Shown: positions 1 through 13,400 of the stretch, in pieces | How positions within the stretch are numbered: position 1 is the first letter of the stretch | How the letters are laid out: the number at the start of each line of letters is the position of its first letter | DNA from: Galbula dea | Lineage: Eukaryota; Chordata; Aves; Piciformes; Galbulidae | Length of the DNA stretch: 64,000 bases | Direction: 5' to 3' | Assembly (NCBI GenBank): GCA_013399015.1 | Contig: VWZX01006713.1 | Location: forward strand, 1 to 64,000 | Position numbers and translations under genes: made by a program | Notes under the pieces: model-generated | Database searches by the model: none | What the model saw: the letters and a program-made list of their open reading frames with translations, nothing else | What the model was told of the DNA's origin: nothing

Positions 1-3000
1 AAAAAAAAAAATCAATGTTTTCTTCTTAAATAAAACTGCAGGTGTCTTTACTCAAATTAAGAATTGTAATTAAACACTTCCAGTTTAGGGTTCCCTCCCT
101 TCTTTCTGTTAGGCAGTAACTACAAAGACATAAAAAGATGTGCAAGATGTTTTTGTTGTTTCTTCTGCAAAAACATGGTCAAACTAAGAGAAGGAAAAAC
201 ATTTTAGAACAAGAAAGGAAAAGATGATATTTCTTATACTGCCCTTCACTAACAAAGGAAAAGTTAGAAAGAGGAAAACTAACTATTTTAAAACAGCTCT
301 GAAAACTGATGCTATGAAAACTAGATATCCAGGATGAGAGATCCTTCCATCAAGCTCTTCCAAAGGCCCAAATCTCTGGGACATCACTGATATTTATGCA
401 AGTCCTGCTAGATCTGTGGTATCTTTCCTATTGGCATGCAAAACTTTTTATCTGTGGAGCTTTCAGAGACTTAAAGAAGTCTGAATTTTTGGCTTGAAAT
501 ACCATGCTGTAGCATTTAGAAACGTGCTGACAGCATGGACTGAACACACATGACCAAACACAATCTTCTTCAGATGTAAAGCCTGGCAGCTTCCAGTGAA
601 TGAAACCAAAACCAGCAACATAAGACCATTTCCCTTGGCTATTTTCTGTTGTACAAATGCCAGTGAGTCCCCTGAATACATTACAGAAGATTATGATATT
701 TAAGCATGCCTTGAGAAACCAGAGAACCCCCCTACTATATCCTTACAGTCTACATAAAGCCTTCAGTAAAGAGGTTAATTATGGATTAAACAGTCATCCT
801 TGCCTGTGTATCTTCAGGCTAGTGATTCTTAAAATGCAATAATACAATCAAAGACATCTTAAGAATAGAAAATGGGATTCCTCCTATGCATGTCTAGCCA
901 CCTATGTGTGCAACACAGTACCACTAGTAAGCTTTGCTTATAGTTTGAGAGAGAGCACACTAGTGCCAGAGGGCAATTCAACTTCAAATGATTGTTTTCC
1001 TTGGGAAAAAATCATCCTTAGAGGGGAGAGGGGGAGCCTGGCACACTCAGTGCTTCAGCAAAACTCTATTTCAGCAACTTTTAAACCTAATTGCAGTCAC
1101 CTTTCCTAGTTTGTAAATACAGGCTTATTCAGATTTCAGTTCCTCCCTGAAAGACACATATTTCAACCATGAAGCCTGGCTGTGATGCCACAGCATCATT
1201 GTGCATCTTAGGCATTTTGCTTCCCTCATCAGTTTACAAACCTGACTGCAGGGAGGAGCTGGGTTTAGCTGGAGGGAGGTTGTCCTGCTGGGAACACAGC
1301 AGCCTGGAGCAGTGCCAGCTGAGCCCAGGGGTCAGCTTTTCATTGCATCCCCAGTACCAAAACTGATCTGCCCAGGGACATAATACCATGGAAATTAGGT
1401 AGCTTTAATGAGTTTATCAGGGGTTTATAGTAATTTGTAATTGATTTCATACTCACTGCAAACCATTAATGAATCTCTCTCAAACAGAACTTTCTGAGTT
1501 GGACTTGCAGTTGAACACAGTTTCCCCATAAGCTGATTTAACACTGGGTTGACATTCAATACCAGACTGGGAGGAATTCTGTGTTCAGAGGACTGGCCAC
1601 TGCTCCAGTAAATAAACTCTCTCAGACATGTGCTCAGCCCACAGAAATTTACTTTTTTAGTGCTGGGATGCTGCACTTCATTTCCTGGTCAAGACAAAGA
1701 TGACTTTCATCACCCTGACAGTACAATTTGGAATTCTACTGGCAAGCTAAAATACCAGTTAAAATAAGTTGCAGATTCAGTACTGGCAAGCTGAGATAGA
1801 AACAGAACAAGGCAAGCAGTCAAAAATTCCTCCTTGCCTGGAAGTGACATGAGACTTAGGAAAGAAATTGGTTCCAGTAGGTTATGGTCAAGAAAACACA
1901 GGAGCTCAGTGCCACCCAGGTGATTCCAATTTCTTTAGACACCTACAGCTGACCACATTCATTCTCACAGAAGAAATTTCTGCAGCAAAATCAGTGTCCT
2001 TCCCCCAACACATATTTCCTCAAAACTAATCCTACAGGCTGGGAAGGAATGTAATAGGATATGGAGTTAACACTGGAGGACTAAGCACTTGCCTTCCTAA
2101 ATTGCTCATTAATAAATACCAGAAAGAAAGCCTACAGACCTTAATCCCTGAAAAGTCCAGCAAATGACATAGCTGTGATCTTGGGAAGGTTCCTACTGCA
2201 CCATGCATAGAGTGCATGCAACAAATGTTAACAGTAAAGTGCATGTCTGGATACCACAGACAGGTTCCCAGGATGACTCCTTTGGGCCTTCTGCTGCTTT
2301 GTCACAGAAGCTTCAAAATAACACCAAATGCCTAAACTCTTCCTGATATCAAAGCAAAGTGTTGAGAACATGCTGGCTGACACACTGAAGTCTAGAGTCA
2401 TGTTTGGAGGCAGGTTTGCAAGGAGGGAAGGGGAAATGAAACCTGTTTCATAGCAGGATGTAAAAGTCTAACCTTGAAGAGTAAATAGAGATGAAACTCA
2501 GAGATTATTTCAGGAGCTCCAAGGTAAATTCCCTGGGGAACATTTTACTGAGCCACATATAATTATTCCAAAAATTTTAAACATTCAGAAGGTCATCTGT
2601 CTTCTTGATTTCTCAGCATTTACCTTGACCTAGGGCTAGGCTACCAGTGCCATTTCAGTTGGGGCTCTCTCTCTTTCTGTGACTTGTGCTGTGTTTGTGG
2701 ATGGATTTCTGGAAACTGCCTTGTGACTTACCTGAGAAACCATTCTGATCTGAGAGTGGGAGAGAGCTGCAAAGAAAACATGAACAGAAAGAGAAATACA
2801 CCAACACTACACTGGGAGAGTCATCCACTGGCTGCTATTAATTCCCCTCCTACTCCCTCGAAAGCAAGCAAGCATCTCATTTACCAAGGACCCATCACAA
2901 GTTGCCCAGGAGGGCTAAGGATGACGCAGGTACCAGCTCACAGAGTGGCTCTATTTATATTCCCAGCTACTTCACCTGTTTTCTGCAAATTTTGCAGTTA

Positions 3001-5148
3001 CACTGCAGACAGATCAATCCTCTGATTTGCTTTCAGCAGGGAGGTGGGAACCCCCTCTGGCACTTCCTATTTTTAAACAACCAAAGTTGATTTTGTTTCC
3101 TAAACCATATTGATCCACGAGGCTAATGACAGCTTTTATTAAAGCTCCCTTCTGCATGCTCTGTCACAGAGGAAGCCTTGGAAATTACAATTAGTGATAT
3201 GGAAAATGTCTGAAATCTATTTTACTGTACAAGTCTGCTGCCAGCTCTTGCTATGTGCAAACTGAACAACAAGCACAAGTTCTGTGGCTCCCACAGGGAA
3301 GGATGACTACAAAAGCAATGAGAGGGCTTGCCATAGGGTGCAACTGCTACCATACACCTTTAAGCTACACTATTTTGTCCATTATATGAATGTACAATAA
3401 CACAGGCATAACCCTTTAGTTTAAACATACTGAAATATATGCACAGGTCCTCCCCAAAAGGTCATTTTTTAAGTTTGCCAGAAGAATGAGAAAATGAGGT
3501 TTTAAAAATAAGTCCCAATCCTCAGGGTATGAAAAAGTCAAGGTCAGCCAAAATATATTGTTAATATAAAGGGTATTTGTCAAAGCACATGTATTAGGGG
3601 AACACATCTCTGAGAGACAAACCTATGAAAATAAGAAAAACCCACCCAGCCCACAGATGGAAAACAGAAGAGAAGGAACAGGTTTGGGTCACCAAGAGGC
3701 TTTTTGCCACTCACTCCCACTGCACGTTCATGCCTGCCCAGTGCTCAGTCATCTTTCCCTGCTGAAAAGGATGACCCACGGTGCCCACTCCTCACCATCT
3801 CATATGGTCACCTCTATCTGTCAACAGCAGTTGCAATACTGCAATAAACCAGTCACTTTTGGGGAAGTAGAAATGAAGAATTACCTCTGTAAAAATCCAA
3901 ACAAAACCAAACCCATGTTTTCATCACCTGGATCTAAACCACTTTTGCTCCTCTAGAAAAAAAAAGTAATGTACATTTCCATAAAATGGTACTGCTGGGA
4001 ATTAACAAGCTCATAAAAGGGACTTTAAGGATGCACTAAACTTGGGCTGGGGAACTCTCTTGCATTTGCAGCATAAATGCTAATAAAATTATAAATCTGT
4101 TATTAACTTTTTACATCCTTGCCAAGTGATAAAGACTTTAAAAAAAAGCTGTTAAGTGTACAGTTTAAAATGAAAAGCCAAGTAGTCCAGACAACAGAAA
4201 AATGACTACATACACATTCTTCATGCAGCCCTGAAAATACACACACATCTCCCCAGGGCCACCCAGGATTGATATCTGATACATGGTGAGGGCAAGGAAC
4301 AACAACAACAAAACCAAAATAAAACCCCAATTTCCCTTTCAAAGCTGATTAAAGCAGGATCCCAGCAGCATGTGCCAAAGGGTTAGGGCTTCCCCAGGCA
4401 TCCCTTCCCTGCCAATAAGCTGTTTATGTCAAGCCCTGGCTGACAAGACACCACGTTTGCCCATTAGAGCCATACAACTTTCTCGCTGTACTTAACAGAC
4501 CAACCTATTCAGTGCACTCATTGTTTCAGGCAATAACAACCCCCAGCTAATTGCTACACATGGAAGGGAAATTAAAAGGATGCTCCTTTGAGACTGCTAT
4601 GTCTGCTTCCAAATGAATATAATTAGCAGAGGAGGGGAAAAAGATTGTAATTGCTTCAGACTTAGTGCTATAGGAGGGATTTAGGGATTAATATTTCGGG
4701 GAACAACCAGTCTGCCAGCTCAGTATTTGGGAATGCAGAGCACCAGCAGGCGAAGGATGTTACACCCAAAACTTGGGAACCTTCAGGATGGATAAATATG
4801 GCAAATCGACCAGAAATAGGACCAGAGAAGCTCACTGGGGTGATGACCTCCTGGCACTTTCAAGGTGCTGACATCAGCTACCAAATATGTCAGAGGGAGG
4901 CTCTCAGAGCCTCAGAGAAGGAGGTCTTGAGGTGCCTGGCCCAATACTGAAAATTCAGCTCTTAAGTGAACTAATGGGCACAGTTTGAACCGTGTGCTGA
5001 GGTTTTCAGCTTCTGCCAAACAGTAAAACCAATGATACACCTTTAATGGACTGAGGAATAACAGCAGGAAAAAGTAGACAAACCAGTTGGAAAAGAAAGG
5101 CACAATCCCAAACAGTTGTGTCCATTATTTCTGCACTGGTTACCTTGA
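1..5148. other. Gene-free stretch, no recognised element
   Basis: No gene, RNA or transposon signature is visible here. The stretch opens with a run of 11 A residues cut by the window edge. A short (AAC)n/A-rich patch lies at about 4298-4330. Open frames on both strands are 113 codons or shorter, overlap each other and resemble no family I know. The sequence reads as ordinary AT-leaning, CpG-poor avian non-coding DNA. A diverged old repeat or a small exon could be missed by eye. Confidence 0.6.
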
Positions 5149-5203
5149 AATCACACAATCATTAAGGTTGGAAAAGACCTTTAAGACAATCAAGTCCAAC
5201 CCT
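5149..5203 (-). mobile_element. CR1 LINE, short 3' end fragment
   Basis: On the plus strand this reads CACAATCATTAAGGTTGG, then AAAAGACCTTTAAGACAATC and AAGTCCAACC, which is the complement of the extreme 3' end of an avian CR1 non-LTR retrotransposon. Only about 55 bp is recognisable, and the text beyond about 5203 no longer matches. The wording (GGTTGGAAAAGACC, AGTCCAACC) puts it in the same 3'-end group as the copies at 5776 and 18323. It is 5'-truncated and cannot code. Confidence 0.8.
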
Positions 5204-5695
5204 CATGTTACCCTTTCCCACAAGAAGTGCTTCATTCACGGCCCTCAATCATCAACATTTGCTTCATAATCTGCATTAAAACCAAAACTTTCATCAATTC
5301 ACTACAAAAATTTGTTAAATGAGACTCTTTCACTCTGCATTTTCCCCTCTCAGTGCCACCTGAACCAAGACCCAACCACTCCCCTGGTATTTCTTCTTCA
5401 TATAAGCCATGTGCCCATCACATAAATCTAGCTTAAAAACAAACTATGCCTGAGGCTAACTTATTTTTTACTAGCTTCATGCAATCTATTTTTTGCCCAG
5501 CCCCTCACAACAGGTACCATTTCACCACAGAGCTCAAGCCACCCAGCGTATGTTGCCAAGGAAACATGAAACCAACCAAAACAGCCAATAAATGCTTACA
5601 TGGTTACAACTCCCCTGGTCCATCAGTCCTTCCTTCACCTTCCTTTCTTTGGAAGAGAGGTGAAAAGGTGTTGTTTGTATGATTCAGTCAAGCAC
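5204..5695. other. Unique sequence between two CR1 copies
   Basis: No gene or repeat is recognised. Two overlapping plus-strand frames of 78 and 63 codons cross the region. The second runs into the 75-bp duplicated segment, so its C-terminal similarity to a frame near 7240-7488 comes from that DNA duplication and not from shared coding function. Confidence 0.55.
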
Positions 5696-5770
5696 AGATA
5701 CCTTGCACTGCTCCTTTCTCCTCTCTGCTCTTCAGAAAGTCCCCAAACCTGCTTTGAGACAAGTCCATGT
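5696..5770. repeat. 75-bp direct repeat, copy A
   Basis: This segment aligns without gaps to 7426-7500, with 68 of 75 positions identical by my count (about 91%). Both copies share the core CTCTCTGCTCTTCAGAAAGT followed by CCCCAAAC. The match stops abruptly on the right after TCCATGT, five bases before the 3' end of the CR1 copy that starts at 5776. Similarity on the left fades at AGATACC. It could be a local duplication or two copies of an unnamed dispersed repeat. Confidence 0.85.
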
Positions 5771-5775
5771 CAAGA

Positions 5776-6123
5776 ACCACAGAATCATTAAGATTGGAAA
5801 AGATCTCTGAGATAACTGAGTCCAACCATTAATCTAACACTGCCATGTCCACCACTAAACCATGTCCCTAAGTGCCACATCTACATGTTTCTGAACATTT
5901 TAAGGTGTGGTGATTCCACCATTTCTCAGGTTTCCTACAATGCCTTTTCAATGAAGAGATTTTTCTAATGTCCAGCCTAAACCTCCTCTAAGCACCACTT
6001 GAGTCTGTTTCCTCTTGTCCCATCCCTTTTTATCTGGCAGAAAAGACCAACCCCCACCTCACTACAATCTCAGGTAGTTGTAGAGAGAGATAAGGTCTCC
6101 TCTGAACCTCCTCTTCTCCAGAC
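5776..6123 (-). mobile_element. CR1 LINE, 3' end (about 350 bp)
   Basis: The complement of a CR1 3' region. From the 3' end inward it shows ACCACAGAATCATTAAGATT, GGAAAAGATCTCTGAG, GAGTCCAACCATTAA, CACTAAACCATGTCCC and AAGTGCCACATCTACATG. Further in come GAAGAGATTTTTCTAATGTC, TAGTTGTAGAGAGAGATAAG and CTCCTCTTCTCCAG. The order is intact but individual bases have decayed, so the copy is old. It is 5'-truncated at about 6123, as is usual for CR1, and holds only the last part of ORF2 plus the 3' UTR with no usable frame. Confidence 0.93.
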
Positions 6124-7425
6124 AAGAGAATGCACAAGCAGCATCGATTAAGGACTTAATGAAATGCATTCTGTCTGTCCTGGTGCACCTCCAGCCTTTC
6201 CCAAGGGCAGGACACACAACAAAGCTGGCAAGGCATGAGACTCAAGCACCTCACCTTATATCTGCCCATGCATATCCAGATCCTCACCTTACCCTCCCTG
6301 TGCAGCCATCAAATGCCTGGATGTCTCCACAGTAGGTCCCATCAGATAGCATTTCTCCAAGTTCTTAGACTCTTGCAATGTGAAGGGGCAAGTACTTTTT
6401 GTCCTTGAGTCTTCTTCAAATTATATGTAGATAGATCACTCTTAGAGGAACATATAGGTGCTTGGAAACCTCTGCATAAGGAGCAGCATAAACACAAGAC
6501 AAGGATCCTCTTCAGCACTCCTGTGTTTGTTTTCCACCACAATATTTAAGAGGCTTGCTGTGGCATCAGGAGGAGGACTACATCTCATCCACACTAGGTC
6601 TCTATACACAAATCACACAAGAAATCAAGTAGCCACTGCCACTAATGGGACTCTCCCCAGAAGCTTCAATTAGCCTCAGGTGACCATGCTCACAGAAGTT
6701 GAAATTACTAAACCAATACCTGTTGTGCATTAAAGACAGTCCAAACTTTCTAGTTTTCTCCCTGTTGAGTGACACCACTGCCAAGTGCCAAACTGAATTC
6801 CTCAATTCAAGATCTTCCTATAAATGCACAGCTAAAGAACACAACAAAAGCAGCACAACTAAGTCCATAACAGATTGCTTGACCTGTTTTTACGTTCTGG
6901 TATTCTAGGCCACATTAAATCACTGGTTTCTTATTAAGAAAAAACCCCACAAACCATAGCACACAAAAATAAAATTACCTCCCTCCTTCTGCCTACTCCC
7001 TGCTAGCTGATTGCCTCATCTTGCTCTTTTCTTTCAACAGGCTTTTTGAAGAAAGGAAGGTCCAGCTCAGAAATGCTTGAATAGCTAAAAATATTATTTT
7101 CCCTTGAGACTGAGTAAATGGCAAACTGAAGAGTGCTTCATAAAACCATATATTACCCATGCAGCAACAGTAGATTACTGTTTCAAAGTGCCTCAAAAAC
7201 ATGAGTTACATAAACATGATAGACCAGTAGCAAAGGAGTTTGGATGGATACTTGCTTTACAGCATCGAACAACTGAGCATGAAATGCTACAAGGACTTGC
7301 AGCTGGATCAACTGGTCCTAGAGGCAACTGCAGAACTGAGGTACAGCATCACTTCTTCTCCAGAGCACCAACTCCTAGCAACAGCATGGTCCCTGCTCTC
7401 TGCAACATCACCACAGCTGATGCTT
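6124..7425. other. Gene-free spacer between the 75-bp repeat copies
   Basis: No transposon or gene signature is recognised. The interval separates a CR1 3' end from the second copy of the 75-bp repeat. Short frames (107 codons at most) occur on both strands without family resemblance. I looked for long terminal repeats around the interval and found none beyond the 75-bp match, so it does not look like a retrovirus-type insertion. Confidence 0.5.
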
Positions 7426-7500
7426 AGATACCTAGAGCTGCTCCTTTCCCCTCTCTGCTCTTCAGAAAGTCCCCAAACTTGCTTTTAGACATGTCCATGT
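7426..7500. repeat. 75-bp direct repeat, copy B
   Basis: The partner of 5696-5770, in the same orientation, offset by exactly 1730 bp with no gaps. Differences are seven substitutions, three of them clustered near the left edge. Unlike copy A it is not followed by a CR1: the sequence on the right is ACCTTCACACATCACC. That makes the pair informative about whether the shared segment is an independent repeat or flanking DNA copied together with the CR1. Confidence 0.85.
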
Positions 7501-9674
7501 ACCTTCACACATCACCACCACCTGTACTTCAAGCTGGCACATTTTTTTTCAGTATCTTTTCTTTAATTCCAAATATATTGTGCCAGGACAGTTTCCTCTC
7601 TGAATTCCTGAGAACTGAGGCTAAAAGGTAGTTGAGGTCACAAGCTCTGTTTAAATGGGTGACTGCCCAACATGGCATCTTCTGTGCTGCTCAGTATTGC
7701 CCTTGTGAATGCAAACACAGAAACAAACAAAACCCACCTGCTTTCTGGGAATAAATTAACTGAAAAAAAAAATAAAAATCAAGAGTTCCATGCTGGCAAA
7801 TACTAATTGCTCAGATAGGCTTGGTGTTAAGGGGACTATTTTTCTGGAATAGGCATTAAATAAAATCTTTGTGGTTGTATATTTGTAATCCAATCTAATT
7901 TCAGCTACAATGCTTGGTTTACCCTGAAATAAGCAACTACAAAAATCCAGAATAAAAACACAACAAAACAAGGACACAAAAGAAGACTCTTGAGTCTCCT
8001 CCCCAGGTTCTCTTTTCACTTGTCATAATGTTTAAGCACCTAATGTCTGTTGATTAATTCCCCTCCTTATTGTCATTTAATCAACATGCAGCTCCTACTA
8101 CGTCAAATTACCTTAAAATGATAAAAATCAATGGACTGTGTTGTTTTTCCCCTTTCAAGTGCACAAAAGCATACCTGAGAATGATCCCAGAATAACTCTG
8201 GAAGACACAAGAGATAGTTGCCCAGCACAAAGGTTGATACTATTCATTTTGAGTCTGGTCATGTTCTGGAAAGTCTTTCAAACAAACTTCTCAAGAGCAA
8301 AAAAGTAGTTTCAACCAAATTTTTCAGGCTGACTTCTCTCTCTTTTGCTAAGCTCTGAAGCAAGATGGGATCCATTCATTACACATACCATTCAGATTTA
8401 AGGAATTCCATAAAGTAAATGAGAAATAAATAAATTGATGTTAGGAAACTTAGGGCAAAACACACACTACCACAATTTCCTGGTGTTCTTGCTGCAAGGT
8501 AGCTGCAGCATTACAGATCTCATTTTGGTATCACACAAACTGACCATAACTAATTTATACTTATGCTAACTTTTCCATTTTAACTAATTCACAGGAATAG
8601 GAAAGTTACACAACTCAAATTGGGAGTTTGTTGGCAGTGCCTTCTATTAAACTGGGGAAGATACTTACATTAATTGACTTTTATGGCAGATACATTTTCC
8701 TGCACAACTGACAAAAATACAGAGGCATATTTAAAATTACAGGAAGGTTATGACAATAACAAAATAGTGTTAAATAAAAATAAAATAAAGCCACAGACAA
8801 GAGAAAGTGACAGTCAAAGACTCCAACTCCACTGTGGGATTCAAGTGCTCTATGGACACAGTTCTGATGCAATGAAGGGACAGCTCCAGAAAAAACTTCT
8901 ACCAGTGATCTTCAAGGCAAAAATGGAAGGCACTAAGCTGTAAACAAGCACTTTTCCAAAAATACCACAGCTTTTCCCTCTTTAAAGAGGAAATAGTAGC
9001 ATTATGTCAGATGCTGCCAGCATGCAACTGGCTCTGCCTTGTGTTCACCGCAGCATGAATGAGGCACATGTCTGGCATCAAACACATCCTAGAAGATAAA
9101 TCCCTGAATTTTCTCAGTTCTTCATTGCTTTTGTATTCCAGGACTAGCTGATGTACTATAAATGGCATAGCATTTGCTCACCTTTTTCCTTTAGAGTTTG
9201 CAATTCAGTAGCAGACAATCTGGCTGATCTGCAGAAACACTGCACAGATGCTTACCGAGCATTTTTCCAAGATTGCTGATAGTTAATCAGGAGCAGAGGA
9301 TAGTTACTGCCCTATAGTATCTGTTTCTAAAACATATCTGATGAAAAGAACATAACCAAGGAGATTTTTTAATATACCTCAACAGCACATGTTGTATCCC
9401 ATCGCCCCAACAAAGGCACAGAGAAGTGTCGTGGACATTGCACAGCACACACCAGCACAATCCTAAGGTCTTGGGGCCAGCTACCTATGCCTTTGTTTAA
9501 TAAACACTGATTATCTTAGGAGAAAATTTTAAATGAACTAAGATGTTGTTTGCAGGCAGCCATTACATCTTTATTTCCCCAGGCTTGTGGATGTAATCCA
9601 CTGTCATCCACGGACCTCATTAGCTAAGTCACACAAACCTCCATCAGGGCAGGTCCCGTGCTGCGACGCCATAG
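7501..9674. other. Gene-free, no recognised element
   Basis: Low-information AT-rich sequence with A-rich patches, for example around 7760-7778 and 8770-8790. No CR1 motif, tandem repeat or credible exon is visible. The two longest frames (87 and 89 codons, opposite strands) are isolated and unrecognised. Confidence 0.55.
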
Positions 9675-9765
9675 CTTCACTAGGGAGCAAAGACTTGCCC
9701 AGGGTCACTGAACCCAGAGCCAGTTTTTGCATCCAAGCCAGGGCAGAGTTACAGTAGCTGTATCT
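9675..9765 (-). mobile_element. Possible MIR/L2-type relic
   Basis: The plus strand reads AAGACTTGCCCAGGGTCACT, followed by CCCAGAGCCAG and, further on, CCAGGGCAGAG. The complement of the first string is close to the conserved GTGACCTTGGGCAAGTC core shared by ancient MIR SINEs and L2 3' ends. The similarity is limited to this core and a vague tail, so the family is uncertain and chance resemblance is possible. Confidence 0.35.
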
Positions 9766-10417
9766 TCAGAAGCAGCCACTTAAAAGGCTGGCCAAAGCTT
9801 TTCCTAGGAGCTCTCCTGCTCCCAGACTTGCAGCTTCCTCTGTCTGTCTGTCCCATGTCTGGTCAGAGATTAATTTCCCCGGGACACCTCGCCAAGTCCA
9901 CCTCAGTCTCCACAGCTACTTAGCCAAAACATTCAGAAGAAAACCAGAGTAAAAGAAACAAACAAAGCCACAGATGACATAGGAGCTATAAATCATAGCC
10001 AAGATGCTTGCAATCACATAGCCCTCATCATTTCATCATCTCAGCTCTGAGCTAGTCCTTGTTTTCAGATACGCTGCAGGCCTTGCCTTTGGTGTCCTAG
10101 CCAGGTTATTTTGGCAGGGCTAGGTCTGACTTCGTGCCAAGGCATCACTTGGCCTCAAGATCAAGGCAGAATAAGACTTGTTTTTCTGCCATGTAAAACC
10201 AGCTTAAAAACCCCAAACAGCGGAGACACCACTTCTGCCTTTTTCTACTTACAGAAAAATGAGCAAAATTCCCACATAGATCCCACATGAGCCTTCATAG
10301 GTTATTAAAGGCTTTGCCTTTTGTTTTGCTTCTTAAAATTTTCTTTTTTTTCTGTGAAAACATCACTTGTGTCAATAGACTTTGGCCAAAGGCAACCAAG
10401 TGCCAAATCCTTCCCAG
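9766..10417. other. Gene-free, small (CTGT)n patch
   Basis: Contains a short CTGTCTGTCTGTC run at about 9840-9852. No other repeat, gene or RNA is recognised. Confidence 0.55.
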
Positions 10418-10491
10418 TTTGGTTGGTTGGGTATTTTTGTTTGGGTTTTTGGTTTGTTTTGTGGTTTGGGATTTTTGTTTGGGTTTGTTTT
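10418..10491. repeat. G/T-rich simple tract
   Basis: Nearly all G and T on the plus strand (GGTTGGTTGGGTATTTTTG and similar), with four GGG runs separated by loops of about 10-22 bases. It belongs to a class of irregular tracts seen about nine times in the window, with A/C-rich copies elsewhere. The two overlapping 118-codon frames here, one per strand, are by-products of its low complexity. Confidence 0.85.
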
Positions 10492-13400
10492 AAACAATAT
10501 TCTTTAGATGGTCCCTTGGTAAGTGTGACATTCAGACTCACTAAAGTACAAAGAGCCACTGAACTCAAGGACCAGGGGTTAAATGTGGAGGTAAACTTCC
10601 CAAGAAGAACTCCTCCCCTCCACCTCTGCAAGAAAGGATGTTCTAACACATTACAACTCAAAGATGAAAAGATATAAATAACATCAGATTACACACTGGC
10701 TTCATCTGCCCAATATGAAGAGAATAAAAATTAGATGGAAAATGGTAACAGACATGGTGTGTTAAACACCAAAATAACAGTTCGTGGTGTGCCAGCAAGG
10801 CAGAAAACACACCGCTGGCTCTCTCATCCTCCCAGTTTGCAAGTCTGGAAATTAATTAACAGTGAACTGGAAAAGGTCATTAAAGAAGGAACTATAAATT
10901 CTTTAAAAGACCTTAATAAACCTTCTGAAGCAGCAGCCAGAAACTGTAAGATCTGCAGCTGCTTTATTGGGATATAAAGCTGGAGAAGGGTGAGGGCAAA
11001 AGGTGAGAGATGGGGTCAGGATAAGCAACGGCAGGTGTTGCTCTTTGGTATTTAAAAGGTCCATTTCTAACCACTCCACTGAAGGAGCTCTTGTGCACTT
11101 GCACTAAATAAAGCAGATTTCATCTGTAGGTCTCTGGAAAGCATGAGGCACTCTGGAGGTCAGGGCTTAAGGGCTGCTCAAATGCTAGGGGTTTCCCACC
11201 AAAGATCCAGAGCCCACTGCTTCCAACCTGAGTCTTCCCCGAGGACTGTCCAGTCACCACTCCTTATTTCCTCCACATCCATCAATACACCACTGCACAA
11301 AAATGCTGGGAAAGTAACTACCCACTTGCAGACACATTTGATTAGTGGTCAGACTTACTTGAACAAAGACCTTTACACTCCAAAGATCAAATATTTCATT
11401 TGAAACATCACAGGTTGGACTACTGGGAATTTCTTACAGAAATGGCAAGCTGTGTAGTCCCAGGGAAGAAAAACTCCATTAAAAGCTGCCAAATCAGGCA
11501 AGGCAGAAACAGGAACTCTGGTCCCTTGTCTCTCAGACCATTATTCAGGTTATAAAAGCACGTTTACTTCCCAAAAGTTTTGTGGAAAGTCTGATGTGTC
11601 CATAAAGTACTTAAGCTTAAACAAAATGACAGATAAAGAGCCTTCTAACTACACAAGCTTGAGAAGCTTTTGAAGGGCTTATGAAAGTTTGCAATGACAG
11701 AAAGAAAAAAGCTTTATGGTCAACAGGGATGACATCCACACTTGTTCTGATCTCTCGAGTACAAAAAGATATGTCCTTTCAGAAGTGACCAAATCAGCAG
11801 CTTAGTTGAACCTGTCAACCAGAACCACCAGGTTTTTAACCTGACAAGTGACAATCCTTTATTTGACTGACATTACTACCTAATTTTGCCAGACCACAGA
11901 TCAAATCAATCTTGAGTCTATTCTCAGTTCATTGCAGCTAATGACTTTGAACTTAACACTAAAGGGCTATCATCAGGCAAATATGCTAAATTACTGTAGG
12001 AAGTAGAAGGTACCTTGAAAGAAGGAACTACACCGATTCAGGCCAAGAAAACTGCACATCAATGAATATTGTTGGACTGTTCTCTGCAACACCAGGTTTC
12101 TGGCCCAGACAAACATGCTTCTCATCTACAGTATTTATCTCCTGCCAATATAAATCCAGCCAAACTGGCTCCATCTCATTCTCACTCAATATGCCCTTGC
12201 AGAAACAAACACAGAGAAGAAAAGTCTTTATCAAGAAACAGTCCTGCACAATGCAGAGCAACTCTCCTTTTTGGTGGCTTGAGGTAATTATCTCAGCATG
12301 TTAGATACCTCCCTTTTATCATCAATTTTAGGAGCACTGCTTATGCAGGAAGGACTGATGACATAAGGGCTGTAACCTAACTGATATCTAACACATTCTC
12401 AAACACAGCCAAAATCATTTGACATTTGCTGGAACCTCTGGGTCTTTCAAAGAGAGCATGAAATGTGCCCTCATTCAAGACCACAGGAATGGTGCCTTTT
12501 ATTTTTCACCAAGACAAAGGTTTCATGCACAGCTCTTGCAAGAAGATGAAAATCTTGTGCATCAGGAGACTTATTAAAACAATAAAGCCCAAAAGAAACA
12601 TGGTTCCACTACACACAAATGTGGAAAAGCTCAACTGATGTCTAAAAGACACCTTCAGGACACTGGCTCAAACTCTATCTCAGTATTTACAAAATGCTAA
12701 AAGTAGGTAAATATTTCCATCAGCTGCAAGCCCACGCAGTGCACGACCACGGGTGCATTGGAACAATGTGAAGTGTGAAAGTTGAGCTTTAGGTGAGCTG
12801 TCAGAAGTATTCCTCTCCCCAGCTCAGTCATGTTTTTCTGAGTCTGAATCTCCAGATTCTGAGAAATGAGAAAATACTGAAGTCCTGCCCACCTAACACA
12901 GTATTTATTTCTATTATACTCTGTTAAATAGACTCGCACAACCAAGTGGTTTCCAGCATAAAACAAAAAGCAACAAATGAATCCCTTGTGGATAAACAAT
13001 TGAGCCACAGTAACAAGTAAAAAGAAACTACAAATTAAATAAAATCACTTTCTCCTGCTCTTTTAGATACATTTTTCCTTTAAAGTGTAAACAAAATAAA
13101 TTAGATTAGGCTTGGGTTATACCACCTTTATCTTGTTAAATCCTCCCAGAGCAGGCAGAGGTGGCAGCACAGCAATAATTTTACATGTGGTGACACTCCT
13201 CTGTTTTACTCCTTCATCTACCCTATGCCTGAGATCATGACAAAGATTTGGGGACTCAGCACCCTTTTTCTGAAAGCACCATCTGTGTTAGTAACTTGAA
13301 AGGACATGGCAACAAGGATCCCCTCTGAGCCTGTGCAAAGTCATTAAATATTTTGCTTCAAATTTCTCAGTAAAACATGGGTGCTTCTCTCATCCTACAC

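Noticed and set aside
1..11. Poly-A run at the window edge as a retroposon tail or mRNA end
   Set aside because: The upstream sequence is outside the window and the downstream text shows no repeat or target-site duplication.
10305..10677. Two overlapping 118-codon frames on opposite strands
   Set aside because: Both are kept open by the low-complexity G/T tract at 10418-10491.
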